From NCBI GenBank assembly GCA_023853785.1, contig JAJIRX010000684.1, positions 1 to 64,000 of the forward strand: a stretch of DNA of 64,000 bases, written 5' to 3'. This stretch comes from Psilocybe azurescens. Its lineage: Eukaryota; Basidiomycota; Agaricomycetes; Agaricales; Agrocybaceae. The notes under the pieces are model-generated. The model was not told where the DNA came from. It ran no database searches and was given only the letters and a program-made list of their open reading frames with translations. The translations under genes were made by a program, and so were the position numbers. Shown one piece after another: positions 11,318 to 23,900 of this stretch (its first letter is position 1; every line of letters starts with the position of its first letter).

Positions 11318-13328
11318 ATGATGGCGCGCGCGACGCGGTCATCGACTGCAGACCTCAAGCGCAAGCGATCTTTCGACAACATCGACAACAGCGAGCACGC
11401 TCCCAACAAGCAGCAGCGCACAACCGACTCGACTTATCACATAGACGGCCACCGTTTGCTCAGCGTGCTCGAGTCAGAGGACACACAGGGTCTCTTGGAT
11501 CGCGTCTTTCCAGTCCCCGACTCTGATAACTCGGCCTCTCTTCGTTCTCTCCTTACAAATTCTACCCCCGTATCCATCCTTCACTCCGCCATCCATCAGC
11601 TCAAACCCATCTCTTCTCTTCCCCGTGCAAAACTTTCTCCAACCGCAGAACAGCAACTCCGCTTTTGCAATCTCGCTCTTTCTCTTCTCGAACAACTCTC
11701 GTCCACCGACGTACAAACCCAGCCCGCCGGCCTTCCAGACACAGATTTTCTCTCCTCCGAGGCCAAAACCCAGCTATGCCCTCGTTCAACATCTGCCTGC
11801 GGCTGATTACTGGTCTTCCGTCCTCCATATCAACGATCCTCCGAAAAATCTGCACACAGCAAACGCAGAACTTGTAGCTATACTACCCGTTCCTTCTTCC
11901 TCTAAGGATGCTGTAGCACCAACCCTTGCCGCATATTCCACAAAACCTTTGTCCCCAAAGAAGCCACCTCTCACCCAGAGGAGGGTCACAGCGAGTACTT
12001 TTCTAGACTACGGTCATTACACAAGTTTTGCTCCCTCTTTTGACGAAGACGGCGAAGTTGTTGGAAAAGAACAGCTAGGTCAGGTTCTGTGGTATCGTGA
12101 GGAGAGGAAACGTCTAAGGGACGCTCTTCGTCGAGAGCGCCTGGAAGGAACAGGTTCCATTGTCGACATTACTTTAGACTCACGCATATCTCACCCTCCC
12201 CAAGATATGTTGCCTCCAGATCTTCAACTTGAATCTTTATTGCCCCCTGAAGACGTCGAATCCATCAAGGACGCGCTCAACAGTCTTGAACTCGAAAAGT
12301 CTGTGCAAACTTTACTCAATAGGAACCAACGCGCTTTGGAAAGGCTCGAGGAACTGCAATTCCAACGCTTGACAAAGCACCCAACAAGCAACGCAGAGGA
12401 GGATTCGGAGGAATGGGAAACAGGTACGCCTTTGTGGGCTCTCATCATCAATCCCATTTTTTAAATTTCTATATATAGCGCAAGCCATACTCGACTCTTT
12501 AACTCTGCTAGCCTCATTACGTCCTCGGTCTTCGTCTGAAAACCGACCAGCCATCATACCCCCACTTCCGTACTCCATAAACTCCATCTTACTCTTTCTC
12601 TTGAACCTTCTCCAGGCTGGTATGGCACTCTACCTACTGGCCGCAGCACCGCCCTACGTGACGATTCTACAGTCAAGGTCCGTCCAGGTGCCGCTATCCC
12701 AACACCTGCCATGAACACGCCATCCACGCCTGCTTCTACGTCTACGGCCAGTACTTTTGGGGGTTATTCATATGCATACCCCCAACAGCAACAGCAACAA
12801 ACGTATCGGGCACAACAAGCCCCTGCATACACTCCATACAAATCTGGGCAAGCGCCATCGTATTACCAGGGTTACCTACCAGGCGGCCAACAGCAGACAT
12901 ACTACTCACAGCAGAGTTATACGAGCGGCACAGGCAATCAACAACCTTATGGTGCAGCTATTGGGCAGCAACAGTATGGAAACTACTCCCAGTGGTACGG
13001 CCAGTTAGGTCAAGCTCCAAGCGGCACTGGATCAGGAAGGGGGACGCCGCAACCTACCGCAACCTCCTTGCCGACGAATGTCCCAACTTCGTACGGCAGT
13101 TTTTTTAACACAGCACCCACCGCTGCCGTTGGGACCACCGCTGCGACTCGTACGCCAGCGATCGCCAACACAGTCGTAAGCAACACAGCAAATGCTGGCT
13201 CGAGTTCATACAATCAGACACCCGTTCAAAGACACCCACAGTCACCAGCTGTGAACGGCGGCTCTGTTTATCCCCCCCAACAAGGATACTATGCTTCATA
13301 TCAGATGCAGACCCAACCTGCCAGATAG
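11318..13328 (+). CDS. Conserved fungal protein with Gln/Tyr-rich prion-like tail
   Basis: Function not recognised; a chromatin or transcription role is only a guess. The N-terminus MMARATRSSTADLKRKRSFD has a basic nuclear-localisation-like stretch. A helical region follows (HRLLSVLESEDTQGLLDRVF, EQQLRFCNLALSLLEQLSST), then FLDYGHYTSFAPSFDEDGE and a charged coiled helix LWYREERKRLRDALRRERLE. After an intron (12425 to about 12480) comes ILDSLTLLASLRPRSSSENR and the segment GWYGTLPTGRSTALRDDSTV. The final 190 residues are a low-complexity tail rich in Gln, Tyr, Ser, Gly and Thr (YAYPQQQQQQTYRAQQAPAY and similar), ending QMQTQPAR. Two single-base frame changes, in runs AAAA (11765-11768) and CCCCC (12559-12563), must be corrected to read through. 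Prion-like tails of this type are common in SWI/SNF, Mediator and RNA-binding proteins. Confidence 0.72.
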
Positions 13329-13559
13329 CAATAGCCCTAATATTATTATGATGCTATATTCATTTCTTTCTCTGCATTGTTGTGTTTAGTCTCGAATACG
13401 AATACATATCATACGGTTAATCTAGCGTAGAGCGATTTTTGGACGCCAAGTATTTGTAGCTGCGATCGAATTCGGAATGTAATCAAAAAGCGAAAAAAGC
13501 CGAAAGAGCAGTTCTGTCAAGAGAAGAATTATGACCAAGTGCACACTCTCTTTCCAACG

Positions 13560-14769
13560 ATGGCCTCGCGGTCTTTCACGATAAACGTACCAGCGACCTC
13601 TGCCAATATCGGTCCAGGTTTCGATGTTGTTGGTTTGTCGCTGACTCTCCATCTCACCCTCGCCGTCTCCCTATCCTCTCCTACCCCCAACTCACTCCTA
13701 TGTCCATCCCACTATCACATATTCCGGGGAAGGCGCAAACGAAGTCCCACTCAGCGCATACAAAAATCTGACTACGCGCGTCGCCCTCTACGTCCTCCGA
13801 TGCCACGACATCCGTTCATTCCCCTCCCACCTCGTCATCCACGTCGATAATGAGATCCCCTTTGGCCGTGGCCTCGGATCCTCAGGCGCTGCCGTCATCG
13901 CAGGCGTCCTGCTCGGCGACACCATCGGCAAGCTCAATCTCTCTACGGGCCGCCTCCTCGACTTTGCCCTCATGGTTGAGCGCCATCCGGATAACGTAAC
14001 TGCGGCCCTTGTCGGCGGATTCGTCGGCTCATATCTCAAGGAGCTCGATGAGGAGGCTAGCGAGGCAGCTAGCGTGCCCCTTAGCGAGGTGCTCCCAGAG
14101 TACCCCCAGATGCAGACGAGGACTGGGGTCTGAACCCGCCCGTTCCACCGTTCGGGTATCGGGCACTACGTCCGCTTCCCATGCTCGGAAAGCATCAGGG
14201 CCATCGCCATCATCCCCAGGTTCGAGCTGAGCACCGCAAAGGCACGCGAAGTCCTGCCTACTCAGTATTCTCGTAAAGACCTGGTTCGTCTGTCTTCTCC
14301 CTTCATGTTGCCCACGAAATCTTGACCCTCAGGCTTTCATTCGCCGACGGCAGGTGTTTAATCTCCAGAGGCTCGCCGTCCTCACCACTGCCCTGGGCCA
14401 ATCACCACCTGACCCAGAGCTCATTTACGAAGCCATGAAGGATCGTGTGCACCAGCCATACAGGAAATCTCTGGTACGTTCTTTCTTGATTATTTATAAC
14501 CTTCCTTGCACCCGCCTCTAAATATACGGTCACCACACCAGATTCCCGGTTTACCAGAAGTAACAACCTCCATTACGCCTGCCTCCCACCCAGGACTACT
14601 GGGAATCTGTCTCTCAGGTGCCGGCCCAACCATCCTTGCGTTGGCCACAGGTGGATTTGAGGCCATCGCCGAGGACGCACGAAAGATCTTTGAATCCTTC
14701 GGTATCTCAATAGACTGGAAGGTATTACAAGTCGCAGGCGGCAGTCTTGTGCAAGAAAATGTGAATTAA
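13560..14769 (+). CDS. THR1: Homoserine kinase
   Basis: GHMP-family kinase that phosphorylates L-homoserine with ATP in threonine biosynthesis, in the cytosol. It starts [20 protein letters not shown] with the family's N-terminal strand ([18 protein letters not shown]). The GHMP ATP-binding loop is [15 protein letters not shown], followed by [20 protein letters not shown]. After [16 protein letters not shown] and [14 protein letters not shown], the C-terminal motif [19 protein letters not shown] closes the active site. Two introns split the second half (donors near 14281 and 14473). Three homopolymer frame changes interrupt the first 200 codons: CCCCC at 13684-13688, CCCCC at 14103-14107 and GGG at 14154-14156. 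With these corrected the protein is full length, about 360 residues. The upstream in-frame Met at 13539 is less likely as start. Confidence 0.93.
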
Positions 14770-14938
14770 AAACAAAAGAGACATCATTTGTCGTGAAAAA
14801 CATTAGGAATATGTAGGGACTTATTGGTATATGAATTACACTACATTCTAGAGAAGTCCATCCAATGCATTGCGAGTAAGTAGATGTTCCATGAAGACTG
14901 AAGTGGTGAGTATATATATATGCGCGTGGAAGTTGTGT

Positions 14939-17900
14939 TTAGCCTCCAGCCGTCAAACAGACAGCACGAGTCGCCACCATTGACCCAGCCGCAGCATCGA
15001 ATGGTAAATCGACCGTGAACAAAACGTCACTGCGATCATTGTTGAGATAAACTGGCAGGTTGACCAACCCTTGCTCTGAAGTCTCGTCGGCCTGAACCCA
15101 TCTGACTTGCGAAGAACCCAGACGAACGGCCTCGCCATCATTCAACACCAGGTGGTCGGTGGACCATGAGGCGCCTTCAAGGACCAAACCTAGGTATACT
15201 GAAATAAGTAAAGTAAAAATAAGAAGGCAATGACAAAGCTAACCGTCAACAACGAAGGCATTAGGATCATTGACACGTTCAATGTCAAGGCGCAAATGAA
15301 GAGTTTCCAAGCTCCATTTCTTGCGATGGGCAACAGCCTGGCGAGTGGCAGTAATGTAAGCCTCTGGGAAGAACAGACCCCCAAGCCACACTTCCGTGTT
15401 GTTCAAGTTGTCTAGGGTGGCGATATTGTCAAGTTGAGCCAATCGTCTAGCGAAATTGGCTATCCAAGCAGAGACGGCCATTGATTTATTGACTTTGTAA
15501 CGGCGCCAATGATCAGGAATCGTGCCTTCGTTAATTGTCAGATTCAAATGCTATACTTCGACGATAAATTTGCAGACCTTTAGTCAGAGCACTCATGAGG
15601 GTTCTGAGATGGTTGGTTTGCTTGAGTTCTCCAAGGCACACTTTCACAACATTGTCTAGGTCTTTCCTCACGCTACCCAAGAGTTTGCGCCCAATATCTC
15701 CTTCTCGTGCGAAAAGGCGATATAAAGGGTCTTGATGTTCGGCAGACTGCTTCGCCAAAGTGTTGAATTGCTGCAACAAGAAAGCGGTTAGTCAGAAAGC
15801 CTAAAATGTGCATTTAACGGTTGACATACAGCAGGAAGTTGCCCAAGCCATTCGCGACATCGCTCGAGTAATGTCCTCATCCATGCAGGCTGCTGTGAGG
15901 TCTGTGATTTGGCGGCAGCGGTGACCAATTCGTCATCATCATCAGCCAACATCTTCATCTTTCTCAATTTACCCAGAAGTTCGTTACCTAGAATCGTTGT
16001 AAGTATACATATTCAGACGAAAGAAAAGACAGATAGCATTACCCTGGGCGATGGCGATTACGCGTTCTGCTGTCGGCGGAAGACTCAACCATGAAGGTGG
16101 CTCGCGGTCTGGCAAGGCTTGCACCCATGTCAAGAAATGCTCTATCTTTGTACCCTCTGGCGCAGGTAGCACTCGATTGCCTGTAACACTCGGCACTAGA
16201 TCGAAATCCACATTGTAGGCCCTCGGCGTGAACAAGTTATCGACAAATGAATCCAGGATCTTTTGATCAAAGTCACTGTCCACCCTGCCACCATACACTG
16301 ATTGCTTGACTAGAGTTCGAAGAGCATCCCAAGGTATACTTGCCGGGTCAACGTTCGCGCGTCCTCTTGAGACAGTGTTTAGCCAAGTGTCGATTGTACC
16401 AAAGGCGGATGCCATATCGGAATCATTGAAGTCGTATGATTTACTCCAGCCAAGAGGTACGTAACGCAGACGTTCCTGTACAACTGCATGGAACCACGCT
16501 AACAAGAAATAAAGGCGAACTTTCTCTGCTGGACCTTGAGATAGTCGTTGCGGTGAAATGCTTTGCAAAGAATCAATCAAATTTGCTTTGACACCCGGAG
16601 GGGTTCATTCATGAGCAGACGGGATTGACGCAGGATGTTAACAGGGATAGAAGGATTAGCTTCCATGGTCAAAAAGAGTCGGAAACTGCGGTGTGGATTG
16701 AGGGTCTGCATCTTTTTCTCCAGTTGACCTAACCAAGAGGGCGCAAGGTGTACATTCTTTAGCAGTACCCATGTACCTTGCCGGGCAGCTGCAGCAATAG
16801 CTTGGTCTGCTAGTGTAAATCCTTCTTGTGATCCCATGGCGACCGATGTTGAACGTGTTCCAGTGTTTTTGATAAGATTCTCAACACGATAACTGGCGTC
16901 ATATCCAGGTACCGATATCAATGCAACTGGTGTTGAAGCAACGACTTCATCCGCGACCAAGGCATTAAGATCATAGGTCGCCTCCGATGCAATGTCTGTT
17001 TCAAATACAGTCCGGACGAATAATGCAGTGGATTGCAGTAATCGATCTGGCCTAAAGCATTTGACGACAAGGAGTGCCCGAACAGCTTCGGTAGCAGCTA
17101 AGACACATAAATATTACATTTTGTCATGCAAATAAATAGTCAAGTGTTTGAAAGACTTACGAGAAGTAGGCTCCCATGGCATTGGTACTAAAGTTTCCGG
17201 AGTGCTAGATTCAAGGAAACTTGCCCACTTATCTTCATGACTTGCGATGTGCGCCTCCACAGGTTTGAATAAGGTTTGTTTGGAGAAGTTTTGCAAGCGA
17301 TTGACTTGGTCGGGAGTTAAAAGAGGATGTTCTTGGTTTTGAGTTGTTGCAGCAACTCCGTCGCCACTTTCCAACAGGAATTCCAACTGCTCTCCAATAT
17401 CTTCAATTCCACGAAGTTTGACTTGAGCAAGAAGCATAGCAAGCATCAAATGGTCACGATAGAGGAGTGCGCGCGAGGTTCTCTTATACACTACTAGGAA
17501 AAGATCTTTGAGTAAAATATCACGCCGGAGACCGTAATCAGTTACGTTCTGCAAGTTTGGGTTGTGGTGGAGAACATAGTCAAATATGTCCAAGAAAAAG
17601 CGGAGGGAGAACTGATAGAAATGGTTGACCAGATTCAATTGTTCCAATACGAAGAAAACTGAACTGCAGGCTTGGGCCAGGGGCAGATATTCGGCGGTGA
17701 CTTGCTCCACTTCCCGCATAACCACGTCGGTCTCTTCGACTTTCTGAGTGATCTCCGCAGCTTCCCGTTTGAGTGTCTCCAGAGTGTCAATAACTTTGTC
17801 GTCGTCCAGGATATTCCCCGTTGATTCATTCAAAGCTTGAAGTAAAAGTTTTTCCAGGGTTCGGAGGCGAAGTCGGAATTCCCCTTGGACTTTCATGAGA

Positions 17901-20900
17901 TCTGTCCGCTTCCGCTCAGTATCTGGTCGTTCGACTTTCAGAACTTGATCAAGAGATTGGCTTTGCAAACTGCTTCTTGTCATTGTGAAGTTGACGAATG
18001 TAACCCGACTGCAGATATCCGGTGAGAACTCCACAGATGGATCTCGAGTAGACAGGAACATGGTGAATGAGGGTGAGAAATCGATGTCTTGGCTCCCTAA
18101 GCGTATCAATACTCGACCACCCGTTCTTCTAATCTCCTTGTTGAGAACTGCGTTCAAAATGGGGTCCAGATGTTCAACGTCTTGAATGAGAAGTGGATTT
18201 CCGAAGCGTAAAGCGCTTTCCAGAACCTTGAGGAAAGACTCGTCCAGGAAACTTGTGACGGTGATTTTACGTTCTTTATACTCGTTGAGTAGGAATGTAG
18301 TTGCCTGACCAGTAGGGTCAATGATGAGGGGGTATCTGTTGAAGCGTTTGAGCATGATCGCATTCTCCGTGGTGAGATTATCAGAAGGTAGGGATTTCGA
18401 CTGCCAACTGAGACGATCGTCGGCCGTGGAAAGATATTCAGTGAATGAGAGCTCAGGTTTGAACTTGATATTGGCTTCCGCTAGATGACTGGACCATTCT
18501 TGCCACATGCCCTCGCGGTATTGTTGGTCGAAGAAACCACCATAAGCCAAGAATGCAGCCGACAGAAGTACGTCACCAACAATCGTACTCATCTCTGCTT
18601 CGAAAGTCCGACTCCCCGACTCCCATCGAGTACGCTCCGATGACAAACTGTCAAGTAACTTCATACTGCGATCGACTTTTCCTTGGACACGTTCCATTTC
18701 CGATTTTATGGCCTGTGTCTCACTGATCAACCGGGCATATTCATCCTTATACTGTGCAATTTTAGATTCAAGATTGGCTATCATTTGGACCATAGCCAAT
18801 GCCTGTTTCTTCGTTGTTTCCGCTTGGATTTCAAGTGATTGCACTTCGTTTCGGAGAGGTTCCACCTTGTCTAGAATCTCGGAGAATCGCACTTGCGCTA
18901 AAGCCCATTTGACAAGGGGTCCGCAGGCTCTGCTAGCTCGTTGTACCGTCTCGAAATTATATGACGGACGACTTAGGAACTCTTTCTTCATGGTTTCGCG
19001 AAGACCTTTCGTCATTTGGGTCGTTGTGTCGAAATTGACAATGCGTTGAATGAAATCATCGCGGCGAATGATACCTTGAACGGTACGCCAGCTGTCGATT
19101 TTGTGCCCGAGGATGGTGCAAACCGACTCCATGGCTAATTTTACAGCTTCCGGAGGATTGGCCATAGTACGAACTTCCTGTAAATGTTGCTTCTTTATGT
19201 TGCTGACAGCAGACTGGGCATCGAGTACGGCAGGCTCGGCATCTGCAAGATCAGCCATGACGATCGCACGACGATCTTCAATGTGGCGATCCTGTTCGGC
19301 CAGCTCCGCCTGTATCTGGATTGATGCAGCCTTCTTTTGTTCAGCCTCTTGTTGATCGGCCACCATACGTTTCAGTTTTTCGTTGGCTTCTGCATTTTTA
19401 GCTTCGAGCTGCGAGCGTTTGATGGCTAGACTTTTACGAAGCTCCTCCACTTGTGTAACAGTGTCTTTCAGCTTGTCGAGACCAACATGTAAATGTCTCT
19501 GTTGTTCCTCGAGCTCGTCGCGTTTTTCTGTATAAAGACGAACGTAGTGGTTGATGCTGAGGAGGAAATAATTAGACGGCTTATTACAATCATGCAATGA
19601 AACTCTTACAAATCAAGGTAGTGCCGAGGAGTCACATAATTGTAACGTCCTTGTCTTCGGCTTAGACGTTGGTTGATTTGATGCAGGGACATGTGTACAT
19701 GAACAAGGGCATTTATGACTGCCGTGCGATGGAGGGGAGGCAGCGACAAACCTCGATAGGCGACTGGGAAGTGAGTAGGTGGGCTGTAAGATTGCAAATC
19801 AAGGTCCAGTGTATGTGTGAATTCCATGCCAACTTGGTAGAAGGCCTGATCAGACCAGTCTCCGAACCAATCCAATACGCAACGATTGAACAGAGCAGGA
19901 GATGTCGCAGCCCTGGAAGCAAGCCCATTCTCCGGAGGATTCATCGTGAATACGACATGAAGATTCTTCGCGACCTGTGTGGTAAACCAACGATAAAGTT
20001 CTTCAGGAGAATCCAACATCAAGCCATCGCGTTGAGAACCTTCTTTACACGCTGTCATCAAAGCTGCGTGTTCATCGCCTCGAAAAGACCTGGAACTTCA
20101 GCATTGGCTAGAAGAGTATTCATTCTTTCGAGGAAACCAGAATCGAGGACGTTGGATTCATCCATAATGAAGCAAATTTTTTCGCCCTTACAGCCTGCAC
20201 GACGAAGAACTGTCCGCAAATCTTCGTCGAAATCCTCGCCAGTATATTTGTTAGAGACTTTGATCTGGAAGATACTGAGACCGTTCATCCAGGCAACAAA
20301 TCTGGAGAGTGTTGTCTATGTTTTAATTAGTATCTGCATCGGCTCTAGAATGATATGTATACATACCTTGCCACTCCCACTAACTCCAATTGAGAAGAAG
20401 ATGTCCCTGAATCTGTCGGAATACACGATCAATCCGAAGGACATGATCAAGGACATCGTTGAAGAGAACGAGAGGAACATCCAGTTCTTCTTCATAGAAC
20501 ACACGTAGGCGAGCTTTCGTGTACTCTCGCAGTGTTTCCCGGTCAACTGGGATATAGTTCTTAGAGGTCCAGTTTGAATACAGGATTGGGCGACCCAAAG
20601 CTTCGTCACGGTTAATCGTCGGGAAATGTTCCATCGCGGCAGAGTCAATGTGCTCGTCAGTCCAGGTCCTTTCCCCTTCAGTAACAAGGCGATCTTGGAA
20701 CAAACGGAGCGCCTCATGCGCCCAAACACGAACAAGTCCCTCGACAGATAAAATCTCAAGAGGACGAATAGCTTCGTAGATACCTCTCACCCAACGCGTT
20801 AGTTCACGAGGACTGTACACATAGTGAGCTTGAATATCTGTCGTGAATCGCTTCTGTGAGGCGAGATAAAATGCCACCATGGCTTCCGTAAGAGGTTCGG

Positions 20901-23900
20901 CGTACGCTCGAAGGTTAGGAACAACCTTAAGCAGCGCTCTGTTGTATGTGCCGTAAATTTGTTTCAGGAAATTTCGCCTGGATAATCAACCATGACTAGT
21001 GGTGCATGACGCAAAAAACGATGACTGAGTGGGACTCGACCAGGGTCGGTTGGGGGATTGCAAGCACCGACAAATTGTATACGTTCGAGTTTTACCCAAG
21101 CCATATCACTAGCACGCCAGTAACCTCCACTTTCTACCAATTGACGAAGGAAGGAAATGACACGTTGAGTTCCATACTTGTCAGCTGCTGGCAAATTAAT
21201 TTCATCGCAGAAAACAACGAGCCAGCGGCCGATTTGAACTGGGGCAAGGATGACGCCGTTTGGTGTCTTCCGATATTCACAATATTGTTCGAATGTTTTA
21301 AGGATCAGTTCGGGTGTAGTAGCACTAGAAAAGTTGAGACCAACGACTTCCATATCTGGTAACTTGCGGAGGGCGCTAAATAGAGTCATGGTTTTACCCG
21401 ATCCCGGTGGTCCACACAACAAGAGGGGTTTGTGTTCTGAAAGCCATGAATACAGCACTTCTTCATGTCGCACTGTATCCATTGTAGGTACCACCACGTC
21501 GGAAGCTGTGACGGCATGAGCCTCTATCTCAATGACGGGCACTCTAGATTGCCAAGCTATCCATTCGCCATTTGAAACCTGAACGTCATAGTCAATCAAT
21601 GAGCTCCCGGGGACCAATGCAGGGAGATCGATTCCGGTCTGTCTGCGCAAAAATTCTCCCATGTTGGCCCGCAAATCCAATTTAGCATCACCCGAGAAAG
21701 CCCAGATAATGCTGACGAGAAGACGTTTCGTCACATACTGCTCAACACGCTCTTGAGTCAAAGGGAAGTCGGAATGTTGGAAGTTGTATTCGATGACGTT
21801 GCGAACCGTTTTGTTGACGAGCGAGAACAATGTGTTAAGTGCCCTTGTGACGGTGAAGTCCATTATATGTTCAATGGATTCCGCGAAGGTCAATGCGGTG
21901 CTGACAAGATCTCCTTCCGCGAAGTAACGCTCCAACATGGAAGCTATTTGTCTCTGCGTCTCCAAGTTTGCAGAGGAATCCGATGTAACATCTGCCCGAC
22001 GACCAAGCACATCCCCAGCATCTTCGTCGTCGGCATCCAAAGGAACGGACGAGAGTGTGTTGAGGTAGTTGCGATAAACCATTTGTGGGTCGACAACGTC
22101 CTCACTGAACCAAATCATTCCGCATCGACTGACAGTCGCAAGTGTCGCGTATTTTAGATGCTCAACTTCGAACATGATGCGCACATTGGAGGGAAGGTTG
22201 AGGCGCTCTCCATTGGGCAACGTGAGAAGCTTATTATCATCCAACACACTATATAACCATTGTCAGAAAGGCTAAAACAGTAAACGGTTGGCATTGACCT
22301 GTTCAGATTTTCAACCCACTCAGGGTCGACATCACCGTCAAAGATGATCCAGTGTCTCTTTGCGCTCTCTCCACGAACATCATCCACGATCTTACGCAAG
22401 ACATGAGTGAATAGACCATCGTTCCATTCCCTCGTCGTTTGGTCCAAAGTTCCGTACAACGCATCCTTATGCATGGCCTTTGGATCAATGACGTAAGAGA
22501 CTCCTTCTATGCCGTCGAATCGTTCGAGTGCCGCAAGTAAAACTTGCCATGCGTTAGTTTTGCCAGTGCCTGATGGCCCAACCATCATTAACCCATGTTG
22601 AATCTTCTGGATTTGATATAATTGCAAGATCTTCGCGACCCAGCGATCGCCATCCACCAGACGCCTTTCTGAGCAGACTTGGACAATATGTTGGCGCAAT
22701 GCCTCAAGGTCGACAGGAAGATAGTCGACACCAGGGAAAACATCAGCGAGAAGGCTAGAGAAAGAAAAAGTAAGTTATGAGACTATTGACATGAGTAACT
22801 AGCATACTTGGTCAAGAGTGGTACATCATCTGCCACTAATTTCGGCACAATAGTCTCGGTGACACTTTGAATAAGAATGATCTGTTCGGATATGTTATCG
22901 GATAGGTCGACAGCATCCCGGTCAGCCTCAGACTCTAGACGCGAATTCTGAAGGCGCTCTCGTTTGAGAATGCCTGCACTAGCAAGAACGGCTTTCAATG
23001 CTCGAAGACCAAAGTCGTAATGTGGTTGAGGAGAAAGTTGCTCGTCACATAGGTTGAAGAACGGTACGATCTTCGATGCAAGGGATTCTGCGGTTCGGAA
23101 GCCCTGAGAAAAGAGCATGACTTGGGCGATTAGTTCTCGATCAGGTCGCGTCATAGCCATCCTGGGAGGTGTCAACTAATCGCAATAACACAATAAACAG
23201 ACAACATACGGCCTAAACAGCTTCGTCAAATTTGGGGGCAACTGAGATCGACCCGCATAATTAGGATTGGTGGTAATGAAAATTCCTTTTTAAACAGTGA
23301 GAACGGTTCAATGACATGATCTGAGAAACTGACCGATATTCTTGTTGATTTTCAAACTCTTGCCAACCAGTTCAATTTCAGTGTTGGGATTTTTAACGAG
23401 AGAGCTAAGACCCTGTTGGATAGCCTGTACTTGTTGGGATACAGCGCTGAGAATACGCTCTTCGAGACGATTGAATTCATCGAAGCAGCCCCAAGCGCCT
23501 ACTTGACAGAGACCAACGAAGATACGACCCATGGCTTGGAAATCAAATGTCTCGTCACAGCAAAATACGAGGACAAAGCGACCCAACTGCACGCCAAGTG
23601 CTTTCACGGACTCTGTCTTACCTGTAGACCACAGTCAGCTGGAGAAATACAATGAAGTAATCTGCACTAACCGGTGCCAGCAGGACCAAAAGGCGCTCCT
23701 CCGAGCTGATTGTCAAGGGCTTGAGTTAGCGTGAGGTACACCCTATCCGTCAATGGTGTTTGAACAAGTCGGTCCGGGACCCCTAGATACTCCCACCCAT
23801 AAGGGAATGTCGCATCAGCTGCTTTAATCGCGAGACGTTCCAAAGGGTTCTCAACGGTTTTGTCAAGGTAGAATCGCATTTGATACAACCAGACAAAGTT

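Noticed and set aside
18708..22157. Plus-strand open frames antisense to the dynein gene
   Set aside because: They mirror the long dynein exons, have no domains, and carry no splice or start context.
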